From Niallia endozanthoxylica (GTDB lineage: Bacteria > Bacillota > Bacilli > Bacillales > Cytobacillaceae), in assembly GCF_008710145.1 (NCBI RefSeq), contig NZ_VYKL01000014.1, positions 1 to 64,000 on the forward strand: DNA of 64,000 nucleotides, in the 5' to 3' direction. The number at the start of each line of letters is the position of its first letter. Within the stretch, counting starts at the first letter, position 1. Below, piece by piece: positions 52,234-61,452 of this stretch. A model generated the notes under the pieces. That model ran no database searches. It was not told where the DNA came from and was given only the letters and a program-made list of their open reading frames with translations. The translations under genes and the position numbers were made by a program.

Positions 52234-52309
52234 AAGAAATTATTATAAATAAGTGTTGACAAACGAACCCTATTAATTGATAATAAGAACTAGATAATAA
52301 TTATTATAA
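52234..52309 (+). promoter_or_regulatory. ahpF promoter with PerR-like boxes
   Basis: -35 TTGACA (52256-52261), 17-bp spacer, -10 GATAAT (52279-52284). TAATAATTATTATAA (52295-52309) matches the PerR consensus TTATAATnATTATAA at all but one position; a half-conserved second box is at 52234-52248. Repression by PerR with release by peroxide is expected. Confidence 0.8.
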
Positions 52310-52465
52310 ATAAAGAACAAACATAACCTTTATTATCTAAAGTAAAACAACAGATCCTGTGTAAACTATCAAAGTTAAGTTTAACCTACTATAAGTAAAA
52401 AACAATTACATTATAAACTTAAAATACAAGCTTAGCTCTTGTGGGAATATAAGGAGGAATTTTAT

Positions 52466-53995
52466 ATGTTACTTGATGCAGATATCAAAGCTCAATTAAA
52501 TCAATACCTTCAAATGATGGAAGGTCCTGTAGTATTAAAAGTAAGTGCTGGTGCCGATGAAGTATCAAATAATACCCTTGAACTTGTGAATGAATTAGCT
52601 TCTATGTCATCTCAAATTACGGTAGAAAGAACAACTCTTCCAAAAACACCAAGCTTCAGTGTGAACCGCCCTGGCGAAGATACAGGTGTTACTTTTGCCG
52701 GCGTACCGCTTGGACATGAATTTACTTCCTTAGTATTAGCGCTTTTACAAGTAAGCGGCAGAGCGCCTAAAGTGGATCAAAAAGTCATTGATCAAATTAA
52801 AAAGATTGAAGGCGAATACCACTTTGAATCTTATATTAGCTTAACATGCCATAACTGCCCTGATGTGGTTCAGGCACTAAACTTAATGAGTATTCTTAAT
52901 CCAAATATTACACATACTATGATTGATGGCGCGGCTTTCAAAGAAGAAGTAGAAAGCAAAAACATTATGGCTGTTCCAACTGTATTCCTTAATGGGGAAG
53001 AATTTGGCGGAGGCCGTATGAGCATTGAAGAGATTCTTGCCAAAATGGGAACTGGCCCAGATGCATCTGAACTATCTGATAAAGACCCGTTCGATGTACT
53101 TGTTATCGGAGGCGGACCTGCTGGTGCAAGTGCGGCAGTCTATGCAGCACGTAAAGGCATTCGCACAGGTATTGTCGCTGAACGCTTTGGCGGTCAAATT
53201 ATGGACACTTTAGGAATTGAAAACTTTATTTCTGTAAAATATACAGAAGGTCCTAAGCTAGCAGCAAGTCTTGAAGAGCACGTGAAAGAATATAACGTTG
53301 ATATCATGAATACTCAGCGTGCTAAGCGTTTAGAGAAGAAAGATTTAGTTGAAATTGAGCTTGAAAACGGTGCGGTTCTAAAAAGTAAAGCCGTGATTCT
53401 TTCAACGGGTGCCCGTTGGAGAAACGTAGGCGTTCCTGGAGAAGCTGAATTCAAAAACAAAGGTGTGGCCTACTGCCCTCACTGCGATGGTCCATTGTTT
53501 GAAGGCAAACATGTGGCGGTTATTGGCGGAGGAAACTCTGGTATTGAAGCTGCGATTGACCTTGCAGGGATTGTAAGACATGTAACAGTAATAGAGTTCT
53601 TGCCTGAACTAAAAGCGGATTCCGTATTACAAGAGCGCCTACACAGTCTGCCAAATGTGACTGTTATTACGAACGCTCAAACAAAAGAAATTCACGGAAA
53701 CGAAACGGTTAACGGCATTTCCTACATTGATCGTGCAACAAACGAAGAACACCATATCGAACTAGAAGGTGTATTTGTTCAAATCGGTCTTGTGCCAAAT
53801 ACGGATTGGTTAGAGGGTTCAGTGGAGCGAACTGCACGTGGTGAAATTATCATTGATAACCATGGTGCGACAAATATTCCTGGAGTATTTGCTGCTGGGG
53901 ATTGCACAAACAGTGCCTATAAACAAATTATTATTTCAATGGGATCAGGTGCAACAGCAGCCCTAGGTGCTTTCGATTATCTCATCAGAAATTAA
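52466..53995 (+). CDS. ahpF: Alkyl hydroperoxide reductase subunit F
   Basis: A 509-residue NADH:AhpC disulfide reductase. Two N-terminal thioredoxin-like folds with redox pair Cys 128/Cys 131 (LTCHNC), FAD-binding [19 protein letters not shown] (about 213-231), redox pair Cys 337/Cys 340 (YCPHC), NAD-binding [12 protein letters not shown] and C-terminal [15 protein letters not shown]. It passes electrons from NADH to AhpC. AAGGAGG precedes ATG 52466; the longer frame to 52439 is not used. In Bacillus subtilis the order is ahpC-ahpF, here ahpF is first. Confidence 0.95.
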   Translation: MLLDADIKAQLNQYLQMMEGPVVLKVSAGADEVSNNTLELVNELASMSSQITVERTTLPKTPSFSVNRPGEDTGVTFAGVPLGHEFTSLVLALLQVSGRAPKVDQKVIDQIKKIEGEYHFESYISLTCHNCPDVVQALNLMSILNPNITHTMIDGAAFKEEVESKNIMAVPTVFLNGEEFGGGRMSIEEILAKMGTGPDASELSDKDPFDVLVIGGGPAGASAAVYAARKGIRTGIVAERFGGQIMDTLGIENFISVKYTEGPKLAASLEEHVKEYNVDIMNTQRAKRLEKKDLVEIELENGAVLKSKAVILSTGARWRNVGVPGEAEFKNKGVAYCPHCDGPLFEGKHVAVIGGGNSGIEAAIDLAGIVRHVTVIEFLPELKADSVLQERLHSLPNVTVITNAQTKEIHGNETVNGISYIDRATNEEHHIELEGVFVQIGLVPNTDWLEGSVERTARGEIIIDNHGATNIPGVFAAGDCTNSAYKQIIISMGSGATAALGAFDYLIRN

Positions 53996-54010
53996 TTAAA
54001 ACTTGTCATT

Positions 54011-54056
54011 GATAATGGGACCGAGATTCCGGCAACCGCCGGGCTCCCCCTTTATC
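54011..54056 (+). terminator. Imperfect GC-rich hairpin between ahpF and ahpC
   Basis: Outer pairs GATAA/TTATC (54011-54015, 54052-54056), middle GGGA/TCCC and inner CCGGC/GCCGG. It lacks a long T run; it probably ends or attenuates ahpF transcription. Confidence 0.5.
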
Positions 54057-54119
54057 ATGAATGAATTGCGTAAATTTCGTTACGTTTTTATAAAATTAGA
54101 CAGATTTTTAGCTTTTTAT

Positions 54120-54156
54120 TTGACAATTAATTTATATTTATAGATAATGATAATTA
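54120..54156 (+). promoter_or_regulatory. ahpC promoter with PerR-like box
   Basis: -35 TTGACA (54120-54125), 17-bp spacer, -10 GATAAT (54143-54148). AGATAATGATAATTA (54142-54156) overlaps the -10 and matches the PerR consensus at about 11 of 14 fixed positions. Confidence 0.7.
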
Positions 54157-54232
54157 GTTAATAATTAATATAGTTTATAAGTCATTATGACTTATTTACA
54201 TAATAAACATATTTCTAGGAGGAATTTTTACT

Positions 54233-54796
54233 ATGTCTCTAATTGGAAAAGAAGTACAACCATTTAAAGCGCAAGCATTCAAAAACGGTGAATTTGTTGA
54301 AGTATCTGAGCAAAACTTCAAAGGTCAATGGAGCATCGTTTGCTTCTACCCAGCAGACTTTACTTTCGTATGCCCAACTGAACTAGAAGATTTACAAAAC
54401 CAATACGAAACTCTTAAGCAATTAGGCGTTGAAGTATATTCTGTTTCTACAGATACTCACTTCGTTCATAAAGCATGGCATGATACATCAGAAACTATCG
54501 GTAAAATCACTTACACTATGATTGGTGACCCTTCTCACGTAATCAGCCGTAACTTTGATGTTCTAATCGAAGAAGATGGTGTTGCTGATCGTGGAACTTT
54601 CATCATCGATCCAGATGGCGTTATCCAAGCTGTTGAAATCAACGCTGGCGGTATCGGCCGTGACGCAAGCACACTTGTAAACAAAATCAAAGCTGCTCAA
54701 TACGTTCGCAACAATCCAGGCGAAGTTTGCCCAGCTAAATGGCAAGAAGGCGGAGAAACACTTAAGCCAAGCCTTGATCTTGTAGGTAAAATCTAA
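54233..54796 (+). CDS. ahpC: Alkyl hydroperoxide reductase subunit C (peroxiredoxin)
   Basis: A 187-residue typical 2-Cys peroxiredoxin that reduces hydrogen peroxide and organic peroxides. Peroxidatic Cys 47 ([13 protein letters not shown]) and resolving Cys 166 (GEVCPAKW) are at family positions. AGGAGGAATTTTTACT precedes the ATG. The gene has its own strong promoter apart from ahpF, which fits the need for AhpC in excess. Confidence 0.97.
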   Translation: MSLIGKEVQPFKAQAFKNGEFVEVSEQNFKGQWSIVCFYPADFTFVCPTELEDLQNQYETLKQLGVEVYSVSTDTHFVHKAWHDTSETIGKITYTMIGDPSHVISRNFDVLIEEDGVADRGTFIIDPDGVIQAVEINAGGIGRDASTLVNKIKAAQYVRNNPGEVCPAKWQEGGETLKPSLDLVGKI

Positions 54797-54820
54797 TAGA
54801 AATACTTTTGCTATTAAATA

Positions 54821-54857
54821 AAAGAGGAAGCTGGTATTATGCCAGCTTCCTCTTTTT
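54821..54857 (+). terminator. Terminator after ahpC
   Basis: Perfect stem AAAGAGGAAGCTGG/CCAGCTTCCTCTTT with a 7-base loop and T tail. Confidence 0.9.
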
Positions 54858-54982
54858 ATCTATATTAGTGCCTTTATTTATAGTTATGATATTTCATCTT
54901 CATTATTAATAAGCACCTTTGTCACACCCTTTAATAGGTCGTATTGCACCCCATCGCCGAGTTTGCCCTAGCAATTTCCAAT

Positions 54983-55393
54983 TTATTCAATCATATGCTC
55001 ATGCAATGCTCTCCTGACCTCATCCGGAATCGGGAATGCTTTCGGAAAGTCTTTGGAAAAGTCTGTCCAGGCATGGACTTGATAGCCTTCTGCCAGCTTG
55101 GTCTCCCCGCGTTGGAAAGTATGTCGAATCCGGAATACCTTATTCCTTATTTCCTCAATTCCAGATGTGACCACAATTTCATTTCCAAAAAAGGAAGGAG
55201 AGAAAAATCCACAATGAGTCTCCAATAATGGGATTCCGACCCGTTGTTTGTCAAATAAATCCACACAGGAATGCCCAATTTTATTAAAAAAATGGTGTGT
55301 CGCATTATCCATCCATTTGTAATAATTAGGATAATAGACGATTCCCGCTGCATCCGTGTCTCCCCAATTAACCGTAAAGGTAAATTCCATCAT
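54983..55393 (-). CDS. Acyl-CoA thioesterase, 4-hydroxybenzoyl-CoA thioesterase type
   Basis: A 136-residue hot-dog fold protein from ATG 55393 (GGGGGGAG upstream). VNWGDTDAAGIVYYPNYYKWMD contains the catalytic Asp of the Pseudomonas-type 4HBT/YbgC family. It cleaves aromatic or short acyl-CoA esters to free CoA. Encoded just downstream of the IclR and TRAP/ligase genes on the same strand, it could release an aromatic acid or prevent trapping of CoA; this context-based role is inferred. Confidence 0.85.
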   Translation of the reverse strand: MMEFTFTVNWGDTDAAGIVYYPNYYKWMDNATHHFFNKIGHSCVDLFDKQRVGIPLLETHCGFFSPSFFGNEIVVTSGIEEIRNKVFRIRHTFQRGETKLAEGYQVHAWTDFSKDFPKAFPIPDEVRRALHEHMIE

Positions 55394-55462
55394 ATTTTCT
55401 CCCCCCTCTTTCCCCATATTGTTACTATAAATATGCTTTTTACAAATGTCAAAAAACTACAG

Positions 55463-56251
55463 CTATTCCAGTACGGTACTTTCTATAAATCCCAATTTGC
55501 GTGAGATCTTCATGGCCGTATTTTTACATTGATTTATTATCTCTGCCAAACTTTCATCGTCGAGTTTATGAGAACGAACGATGGTTCCCAGTCCAGCTGT
55601 TACAATCCCTTTTGCATCAAAGATTGGCACAGCAATCGTAGTGAACCCTACGAAGGTTTCTTCTACGCCAACAAAATAACCTTGTGATCGGATTTCAGCT
55701 AATCTATCGATATAGCTTTTTGTATCCGTTAAAGTATGCGGAGTAAGCTGTATTAATGGATATTTATCAATGATCCCCGCTGCCTGCTCTACAGGTAAAT
55801 ATGCCATCATGGCAGTTCCAATGCCCCCCATATGCAGAACCTTCCGGCTCCCTACATGCGTATGGGGTTGAAATCCTTCTTGACTGTCAACTCTTAAAAT
55901 ATATTGTAAATGATCCTCTTGTCTTACTGCTAAAATAACAGACTGGTGAATCGTTTCATTTAGAGTCTTTATTTCACTTTCTGCTTCTCTGCCGATATCC
56001 AAATTTTCAAAAACAATATTCCCAAATTCTAAAAGCTTATAACCTAATCGGAAAGAATGCAATTTTGAATCATATTGAATCATCCCGTTTTTTTCAAGAG
56101 TCCACAGCAACCGATATACAGTGGCCCTTGTCAGCCCTGTCTCTAGCATAATATTCTCAATGGTTAACTCTTTTTTTTCAAATTTAAAGCAACATAAAAT
56201 TTGTATAGCTCTCTCCACAGATTGAATCGGTTTTATGTTAATATTTCTCAT
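55463..56251 (-). CDS. IclR family transcriptional regulator
   Basis: A 262-residue regulator with N-terminal winged helix (SVERAIQILCCF, LETGLTRATVYRLLWTLEKNGM) and C-terminal IclR effector domain (HVGSRKVLHMGGIGTAMMAYLP, GVEETFVGFTTIAVPIFDAKGIVTAGLGTI). IclR proteins often control aromatic acid catabolism. It sits at the end of the TRAP/ligase cluster, with a palindrome 45 bases before its start. Likely regulator of the cluster; effector unknown. Confidence 0.9.
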   Translation of the reverse strand: MRNINIKPIQSVERAIQILCCFKFEKKELTIENIMLETGLTRATVYRLLWTLEKNGMIQYDSKLHSFRLGYKLLEFGNIVFENLDIGREAESEIKTLNETIHQSVILAVRQEDHLQYILRVDSQEGFQPHTHVGSRKVLHMGGIGTAMMAYLPVEQAAGIIDKYPLIQLTPHTLTDTKSYIDRLAEIRSQGYFVGVEETFVGFTTIAVPIFDAKGIVTAGLGTIVRSHKLDDESLAEIINQCKNTAMKISRKLGFIESTVLE

Positions 56252-56295
56252 ATTTCATATCTCATCCTTCTTGCTTATTCGTCATCTTACCCCAA

Positions 56296-56311
56296 TCAAT
56301 TCATGAATTGA
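56296..56311. promoter_or_regulatory. Palindrome TCAATTCATGAATTGA before the IclR gene
   Basis: A perfect 16-bp palindrome, candidate autoregulatory operator. Confidence 0.5.
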
Positions 56312-56418
56312 GCGATTTTTCAGAAATGTATAGAGGTAAAGATTCCTAACTCTTTATTAAATTCAGACAAATGAACAATGACACCTCCATTTCAATTCTT
56401 TTCCTATAAGCTTTTTTA

Positions 56419-58353
56419 TTACTTTGATAAGCTTGCATCTACACTCGTAATCATTTGTTTATTTTTTCCCTTTTTCCATTGTATCACAAATCCGAATCCA
56501 ACCATAAGAATACCAAGAACCAATAAAATCGGAATTCTATTAATCAAAAATAACAGGATGAACGTGCAGCCGATTGTCCACAACGCTTGTTCCCAAATTT
56601 CCATTTTGGTTTTAAAATAGCCGACAAAGGCAAATTGCAATCCAAACAAAAAGATAATACATAAAGCAAGCTCAAACCAGAATGTAAAGCTAAGTACACT
56701 TATTTTAAAGATAATGGAAGGGGCATAGACAATTAAAAACGGTAATAAAAAGGCTGAAAATGCAGCCCGGCAAGCCTCGATGGAAGCCTTCATATAATCT
56801 GCTCCCGCCATTTTCGCTGCAACAATAACCGCCAAGGCAACAGGCGGAGTAATGAATGCAAAGACCGCTGGAAAAACGACGAAGAAATGTGCTGTTTCAA
56901 ATGGAACCCCAAGTTTAGTTAGAACCGGAACACCAAAGGCCGCTGCCGTAAAGTAACCAACCGTCGCTACTCCAACCATTCCAAAAAGAATAGAAACCGC
57001 CCACAGAATCAACAGCGCTACAAATAAATACCCACCGCTCCATTGCTCGATTCCAATGGACAGCTTTACGCCGATACCGCTTCCAGAAAAAGTCGTTAAC
57101 AAGATTCCAACAGCCCCTGTAATCACGCCGATTTGCGCTCCGGATTTTGCACCGTCGATAAGGCCTTCAACGATGTTCATCCAAGTAGGTCTGTAGCTTT
57201 TTGGAACAGCAAAACCCAATACAATGGTAGATATAATACACCAAAAGGCAACATTCATGATACTGAACCCAGTACTAAGCATAAAAATCATGATTGCAAT
57301 CGGAATCACAAATCCTGGCAAGCGGTAAAGAATCGCTTTCTTATCAACCGGCTCAGGCTTATAATCAATCTTAACACCTTCTAACTCAATTCTTTTGGCT
57401 ACGGAAAAATGAGTATATAATCCGACACATGAAAAATATAATAAAGCTGGAATAATTGCCATCACAACTACTTGAATGTACGGGATTCCGGAGAATCCAG
57501 CCATAACGAATGCAATGACTCCCATCATTGGCGGCATAATCTGGCCGCCATTTGAGGCTGTTGCTTCAATAGCTGCAGCCTGTTCCGGACGGTAGCCTTC
57601 CTTTTTCATAGAGGGGATAGTATAAGCGCCCGTAATCGTGACATTGGCAATGGCACTTCCTGTGATAGAACCAACAAAGCAGCTATTGACGACGGATAAT
57701 AAACCAGAACCGGAACGAACTCTGCCAACAATTAATTTTGATATTTCATAAAAAAATTGTTGAACACCCGTCACTCCAATAAGGGAACCAAAAACGACAA
57801 ATAGAAACACGTAATCCGCCGAGGTTTTTAAGGCCACACCATAAATTCCCTGGGTTAGTCCGACTGATAAATTTGAGATTGTTTGAGGAATTGAATAGGC
57901 AGTCGTAGTCCATGGTTCCGGGAGGTATTGCCCGAAAAATGGGTAAATCATAAACACCACAATCAGGCTCGGAACCAACATTCCAAAAGCTTGGACGGAT
58001 GCAAGTAAGGACATGACAATTAATATCACACCTACTGCTAAATCAAGAGGCTCCAAAAGCCAACCTCGCATCTGAAGCTCTTCACTTAAAAAATGAACAT
58101 ATAACACAGCAAAAAGCGAGAATACGGCCAGTAAAGGAAACATCCATTTTCCTAACTTTTTCTTACTTTTACTAAAGCCTGATAAGAAAACAATTAGTAA
58201 AGAAAAGCCAAGATGAAGATTATAATAGGTTAAGGAATCAAACATATCTTGAGAATAGTACATGTGTATAACGACCATCAACAGAGCTAAAGCTGCAATT
58301 ATTTTATTATTCATCCGATCATACCATTTGTTTCCAGTTTCAAGTTGAGACAA
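56419..58353 (-). CDS. TRAP transporter permease, 4TM/12TM fusion
   Basis: A 644-residue protein fusing the small (DctQ-like, about residues 20-140) and large (DctM-like) TRAP membrane subunits, as is usual for TAXI-dependent TRAP systems. Family segments: VVFGSLIGVTGVQQFFYEISKLIVGRVRSGSGLLSVVNSC, ATASNGGQIMPPMMGVIAFVMAG and HFFVVFPAVFAFITPPVALAVIVAAKMAGADY in part. It uses the sodium or proton gradient to import acids captured by the TAXI receptor at 60315-61382. TTG at 58353 is nine bases after GGGAG. Confidence 0.9.
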   Translation of the reverse strand: MSQLETGNKWYDRMNNKIIAALALLMVVIHMYYSQDMFDSLTYYNLHLGFSLLIVFLSGFSKSKKKLGKWMFPLLAVFSLFAVLYVHFLSEELQMRGWLLEPLDLAVGVILIVMSLLASVQAFGMLVPSLIVVFMIYPFFGQYLPEPWTTTAYSIPQTISNLSVGLTQGIYGVALKTSADYVFLFVVFGSLIGVTGVQQFFYEISKLIVGRVRSGSGLLSVVNSCFVGSITGSAIANVTITGAYTIPSMKKEGYRPEQAAAIEATASNGGQIMPPMMGVIAFVMAGFSGIPYIQVVVMAIIPALLYFSCVGLYTHFSVAKRIELEGVKIDYKPEPVDKKAILYRLPGFVIPIAIMIFMLSTGFSIMNVAFWCIISTIVLGFAVPKSYRPTWMNIVEGLIDGAKSGAQIGVITGAVGILLTTFSGSGIGVKLSIGIEQWSGGYLFVALLILWAVSILFGMVGVATVGYFTAAAFGVPVLTKLGVPFETAHFFVVFPAVFAFITPPVALAVIVAAKMAGADYMKASIEACRAAFSAFLLPFLIVYAPSIIFKISVLSFTFWFELALCIIFLFGLQFAFVGYFKTKMEIWEQALWTIGCTFILLFLINRIPILLVLGILMVGFGFVIQWKKGKNKQMITSVDASLSK

Positions 58354-58425
58354 GAATCATCACTCCCATTCATCTTTTATTTTTAGGCTCTGTTAAACTA
58401 TCAAAATAGCTTTAGCTCAAGCACA

Positions 58426-60123
58426 TTAGTCTTTTTCCAAAACACCTTCTTGAATCAGTTTTTGGTGAATATTTTTACGCAACGCTTTTTTATCCAACTT
58501 CCCTACATTGGTTAATGGAAATTCATCAATGATTTCCAATCTTTCAGGCCAAAGGAGAACACCGGCTCCTTTTTCCTTTAAAAAATCGGTAATATCCTTC
58601 AGCTTAATATCGTTGACCTTTTCTTGTTTGTGTAAAATGACATAGGCACATGCTCTTTCTCCCATATACGGATCAGGCATTGCGACTACGGCCACTTGAT
58701 CAACAGCCGAATGCTGGGCAATTAAGTCTTCCATTTCACTTGGGATAATTCCTTCTGCCCCACGTTGAATAATATCCTTTTGACGTCCGGTAATAAAAAT
58801 GAAACCATTCTCATCAATTTTCCCTACATCGCCAGTTTTATAGTAACCCGCCTTTGTAAAGACCTTCTCATTCTCTTTTTCCGAGTTATAATATCCGGTA
58901 AAGACGCCAGGCCCCTTCACGGCCAATTCGCCTATTTCATTCGGCTGCAATACTTCTTCATTTTCACCAAGCGCAATCCAATGATCCCCATCTACCACCG
59001 GTTTTCCAATTGATTTTACGAGTTCTCCGGTCGGTGTGGTCAAATGATGGGCACTTGGACCTTCACTTGAACCGTAGGCAGATCCTCCTACTGTACAACC
59101 AAACGAATGAAAGAATTCTGTCGCTTTTATAAATATGTCAAAATGCAAGGAAGCACCGCCAGCCCGCACATACTTCAATGAACTCAAATCAAATTGATCA
59201 AGGTGCGGATGCTCCAATATTCCGATTAACTGAGTCGGAACCAGCGTTAATCGAGTCACTTTTTCGTGATGAACCGCTTTCAAAATATCTTCTGGTCGTG
59301 GGGAATTGCATATCACCAAGGTGCCACCCTTCATGAGAGTGCAGCCAATGGCACCTTGATGGGCCATTCCATGCCCAACTGGAGTGGTTAATAGACTCAC
59401 ATCATGATCGGTATGCATATGACTTATATAACGAATATTGGCTAAAATGCTGTTATGTGTTCGCGGGACCGCCTTCGGTACACCTGTTGTTCCTCCCGTT
59501 AAAATAATTAAAGCCACATCATTGGGATCAGGTTTTTCATGTTTAACCGTTGCCACTTCCTGGTCCGTTACTTCCTCTAGGGCCGCCATGACATCATGGG
59601 TTCCTTGAGGAAATCGGTCTTGTTCCCCGATCATCAAGACAAAAGAAAGCTGCTTATTTTTCGAACGCACTTCGCTTATACGTGGCAGTAAATCATGGGT
59701 ACCGTCCCGATCGGATGTGATCCAGCCGATGGCACCGATTAAATCAATAATTTGATTGATTTCAAAGGTATCTTGCCTTGGTACAGCGAGTACGGGTATG
59801 GCACCAATTTTTTTCAATGCAAATAGTACAATGAGGAATTCATGGCGGTTGGGTAATTGAACGATAATTCGATCATACTTCTTGATTCCGATTTTTTTAT
59901 AAAAGGCGGCACAACGATTCACCTTCTCTTTGAACTGTCCGTATGTCAATCTTGCAAATTGATCGACGACGAATAATTTATTTGGTTGTTTTTGGACTAC
60001 TTTCATTAATACATCCTCATACGTTTCATTCAACCAATATCCTTTTTCATTATACTCTCGAATTTGTTCTGCTGTATAAGGCGTGACACCTGTCAATACA
60101 TCGCCATTTACATTTATATTCAC
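58426..60123 (-). CDS. Aryl acid AMP/CoA ligase (EntE/DhbE-like)
   Basis: 565 residues of the adenylate-forming family. GVTPYTAEQIREYNEKGYW at the N-terminus resembles EntE and salicylate or dihydroxybenzoate ligases. Core motifs: ILTGGTTGVPKAVPRTH (A3), YGSSEGPSAH (A5), YYKTGDVGKIDENGFIFITGRQKDII (A7-A8) and NVGKLDKKALRK (A10 Lys). It activates an aromatic carboxylic acid, probably to its CoA thioester since no carrier protein is nearby. GTG at 60123 is nine bases after GAGGGAG; the longer frame to 60204 runs into the repeat upstream. Confidence 0.87.
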   Translation of the reverse strand: MNINVNGDVLTGVTPYTAEQIREYNEKGYWLNETYEDVLMKVVQKQPNKLFVVDQFARLTYGQFKEKVNRCAAFYKKIGIKKYDRIIVQLPNRHEFLIVLFALKKIGAIPVLAVPRQDTFEINQIIDLIGAIGWITSDRDGTHDLLPRISEVRSKNKQLSFVLMIGEQDRFPQGTHDVMAALEEVTDQEVATVKHEKPDPNDVALIILTGGTTGVPKAVPRTHNSILANIRYISHMHTDHDVSLLTTPVGHGMAHQGAIGCTLMKGGTLVICNSPRPEDILKAVHHEKVTRLTLVPTQLIGILEHPHLDQFDLSSLKYVRAGGASLHFDIFIKATEFFHSFGCTVGGSAYGSSEGPSAHHLTTPTGELVKSIGKPVVDGDHWIALGENEEVLQPNEIGELAVKGPGVFTGYYNSEKENEKVFTKAGYYKTGDVGKIDENGFIFITGRQKDIIQRGAEGIIPSEMEDLIAQHSAVDQVAVVAMPDPYMGERACAYVILHKQEKVNDIKLKDITDFLKEKGAGVLLWPERLEIIDEFPLTNVGKLDKKALRKNIHQKLIQEGVLEKD

Positions 60124-60177
60124 GTATTCCATCTCCCTCTGTATAATGCAATAATAGATAAAATGCAGAAAGTAGAA

Positions 60178-60291
60178 GGGCTGCCCATAAAGTCTAGCAT
60201 CCAACGATTAGGCTATATCTAGAGAGTTACTGTGCTTGTTTAAGACTAGATATGATATCGTGATGCTATATACTTTGTTTTGGACAGCCCC
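60178..60291. repeat. MITE-like element with GGGCTGyCC ends
   Basis: Imperfect inverted ends GGGCTGCCCA (60178-60187) and TGGACAGCCC (60281-60290), with further pairing TAGCATC/GATGCTA inside (about 60194-60200 and 60262-60268). About 114 bp, no coding capacity. Ends of the GGGCTGTCC type are common to several Firmicute insertion sequences. It lies between the ligase and TAXI genes of the cluster. Confidence 0.55.
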
Positions 60292-60314
60292 ATAAAATCT
60301 TATTGGTTCAATTG

Positions 60315-61382
60315 TTATTTCATAAACGGACTTTTCGTCACATCAATGCTTTTCTCTTCGTAATATTCTAATGCTCCAGGATGTATTAGTGATTTATCTA
60401 AGCCCAACATGGCCATTGTTTCCGGAGAAATATAGGCACCTGTTGGATGAACATCCTTAAAGGATTCTGCATTTTCCGCCATGATGCGCACGATTTCCTT
60501 TGCTACGCGATCCGGGAGTTCCTTATCTGCATACCACCCAACCATGGTTGCCTGTACAACATATGGATCTGTTTGATCTTTACCCAAAGCACCTGCCGGA
60601 ATCTCCAGCGGTTCTCCTCCTAATTCATCCAATTCTTTAATTGCTTCTTTCATGGCTTTTGTATCAAAGGATAAATAGTTAATCTTATCAGTTGCTCCAA
60701 GTTCTGTCATGGCCGGATTGGATGCCCACTTGGCACCGCTTGGGTCCGTAGCAAATGATCCGTTTAAGATGGCATCGACTTTGCCATCCTTTAACGCTTG
60801 AATATCAGAGCCAATCGCCAAATTTTCATACTTGGCAGGTTTGATACCCATTTTTTCCAATACCAGTTTTGGTAGTTCCACACGTACGGCTGATGGCGGT
60901 GTTCCAATACCAACCACTTTGCCCTCTAAATCTTTTAATGTTTTAACGTCAGGATCGATAGAAACAAATGCATTGAAGTTCAAACCAAAGGATGCAAGTG
61001 CTCTTATTCCATCATACGGCTCTTTGAAAGGTGGAAATCCTGCTGCCGCTTCTTCAATTGCCATGACCCCAATTGTATTCTTTCGTTTATTTTCATCACT
61101 CATAACAAGTTGGGTATTTTGAAACGTTCCAGGTGATTCAAGAGCATTCGCTTTTAACCAACTGCTGTTCGAATTAATTAATTCTGCTAACGCTACACCA
61201 AATAGATATGTGGACGAACCATTTGAGAATGTATAAATATCGATTTCATATGTTTCATCCCCTTGTCCCCCCTTACTTTCCCCACCATTTGATTTGGATG
61301 AAGATGTACTACTTGAATTACAAGCAGATGCAACAACCATGAAAACACACATCATAACGACGAGCAACCATTTTCTTTTCAT
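60315..61382 (-). CDS. TAXI family TRAP solute receptor (lipoprotein)
   Basis: 355 residues with a lipoprotein signal (VVMMCVFMVVASACNSS, Cys about residue 21), a Ser/Gly linker and the TAXI domain (YTFSNGSSTYLFGVALAELIN, GIGTPPSAVRVELPKLVLEKMG, DAILNGSF). It binds an organic acid outside the membrane and delivers it to the fused TRAP permease. AAGGAGG precedes the ATG. Confidence 0.92.
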   Translation of the reverse strand: MKRKWLLVVMMCVFMVVASACNSSSTSSSKSNGGESKGGQGDETYEIDIYTFSNGSSTYLFGVALAELINSNSSWLKANALESPGTFQNTQLVMSDENKRKNTIGVMAIEEAAAGFPPFKEPYDGIRALASFGLNFNAFVSIDPDVKTLKDLEGKVVGIGTPPSAVRVELPKLVLEKMGIKPAKYENLAIGSDIQALKDGKVDAILNGSFATDPSGAKWASNPAMTELGATDKINYLSFDTKAMKEAIKELDELGGEPLEIPAGALGKDQTDPYVVQATMVGWYADKELPDRVAKEIVRIMAENAESFKDVHPTGAYISPETMAMLGLDKSLIHPGALEYYEEKSIDVTKSPFMK

Positions 61383-61452
61383 AAAAAACCTCCTTAAGAA
61401 TTTTATTAGTTTAATAGAGTAACTTTTTAAACATTCAATTATTAAGGTTTAC

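Noticed and set aside
54944-55504. Plus-strand frames opposite the thioesterase gene
   Set aside because: They are shadows of the thioesterase, which has a strong ribosome site and conserved motif on the other strand.
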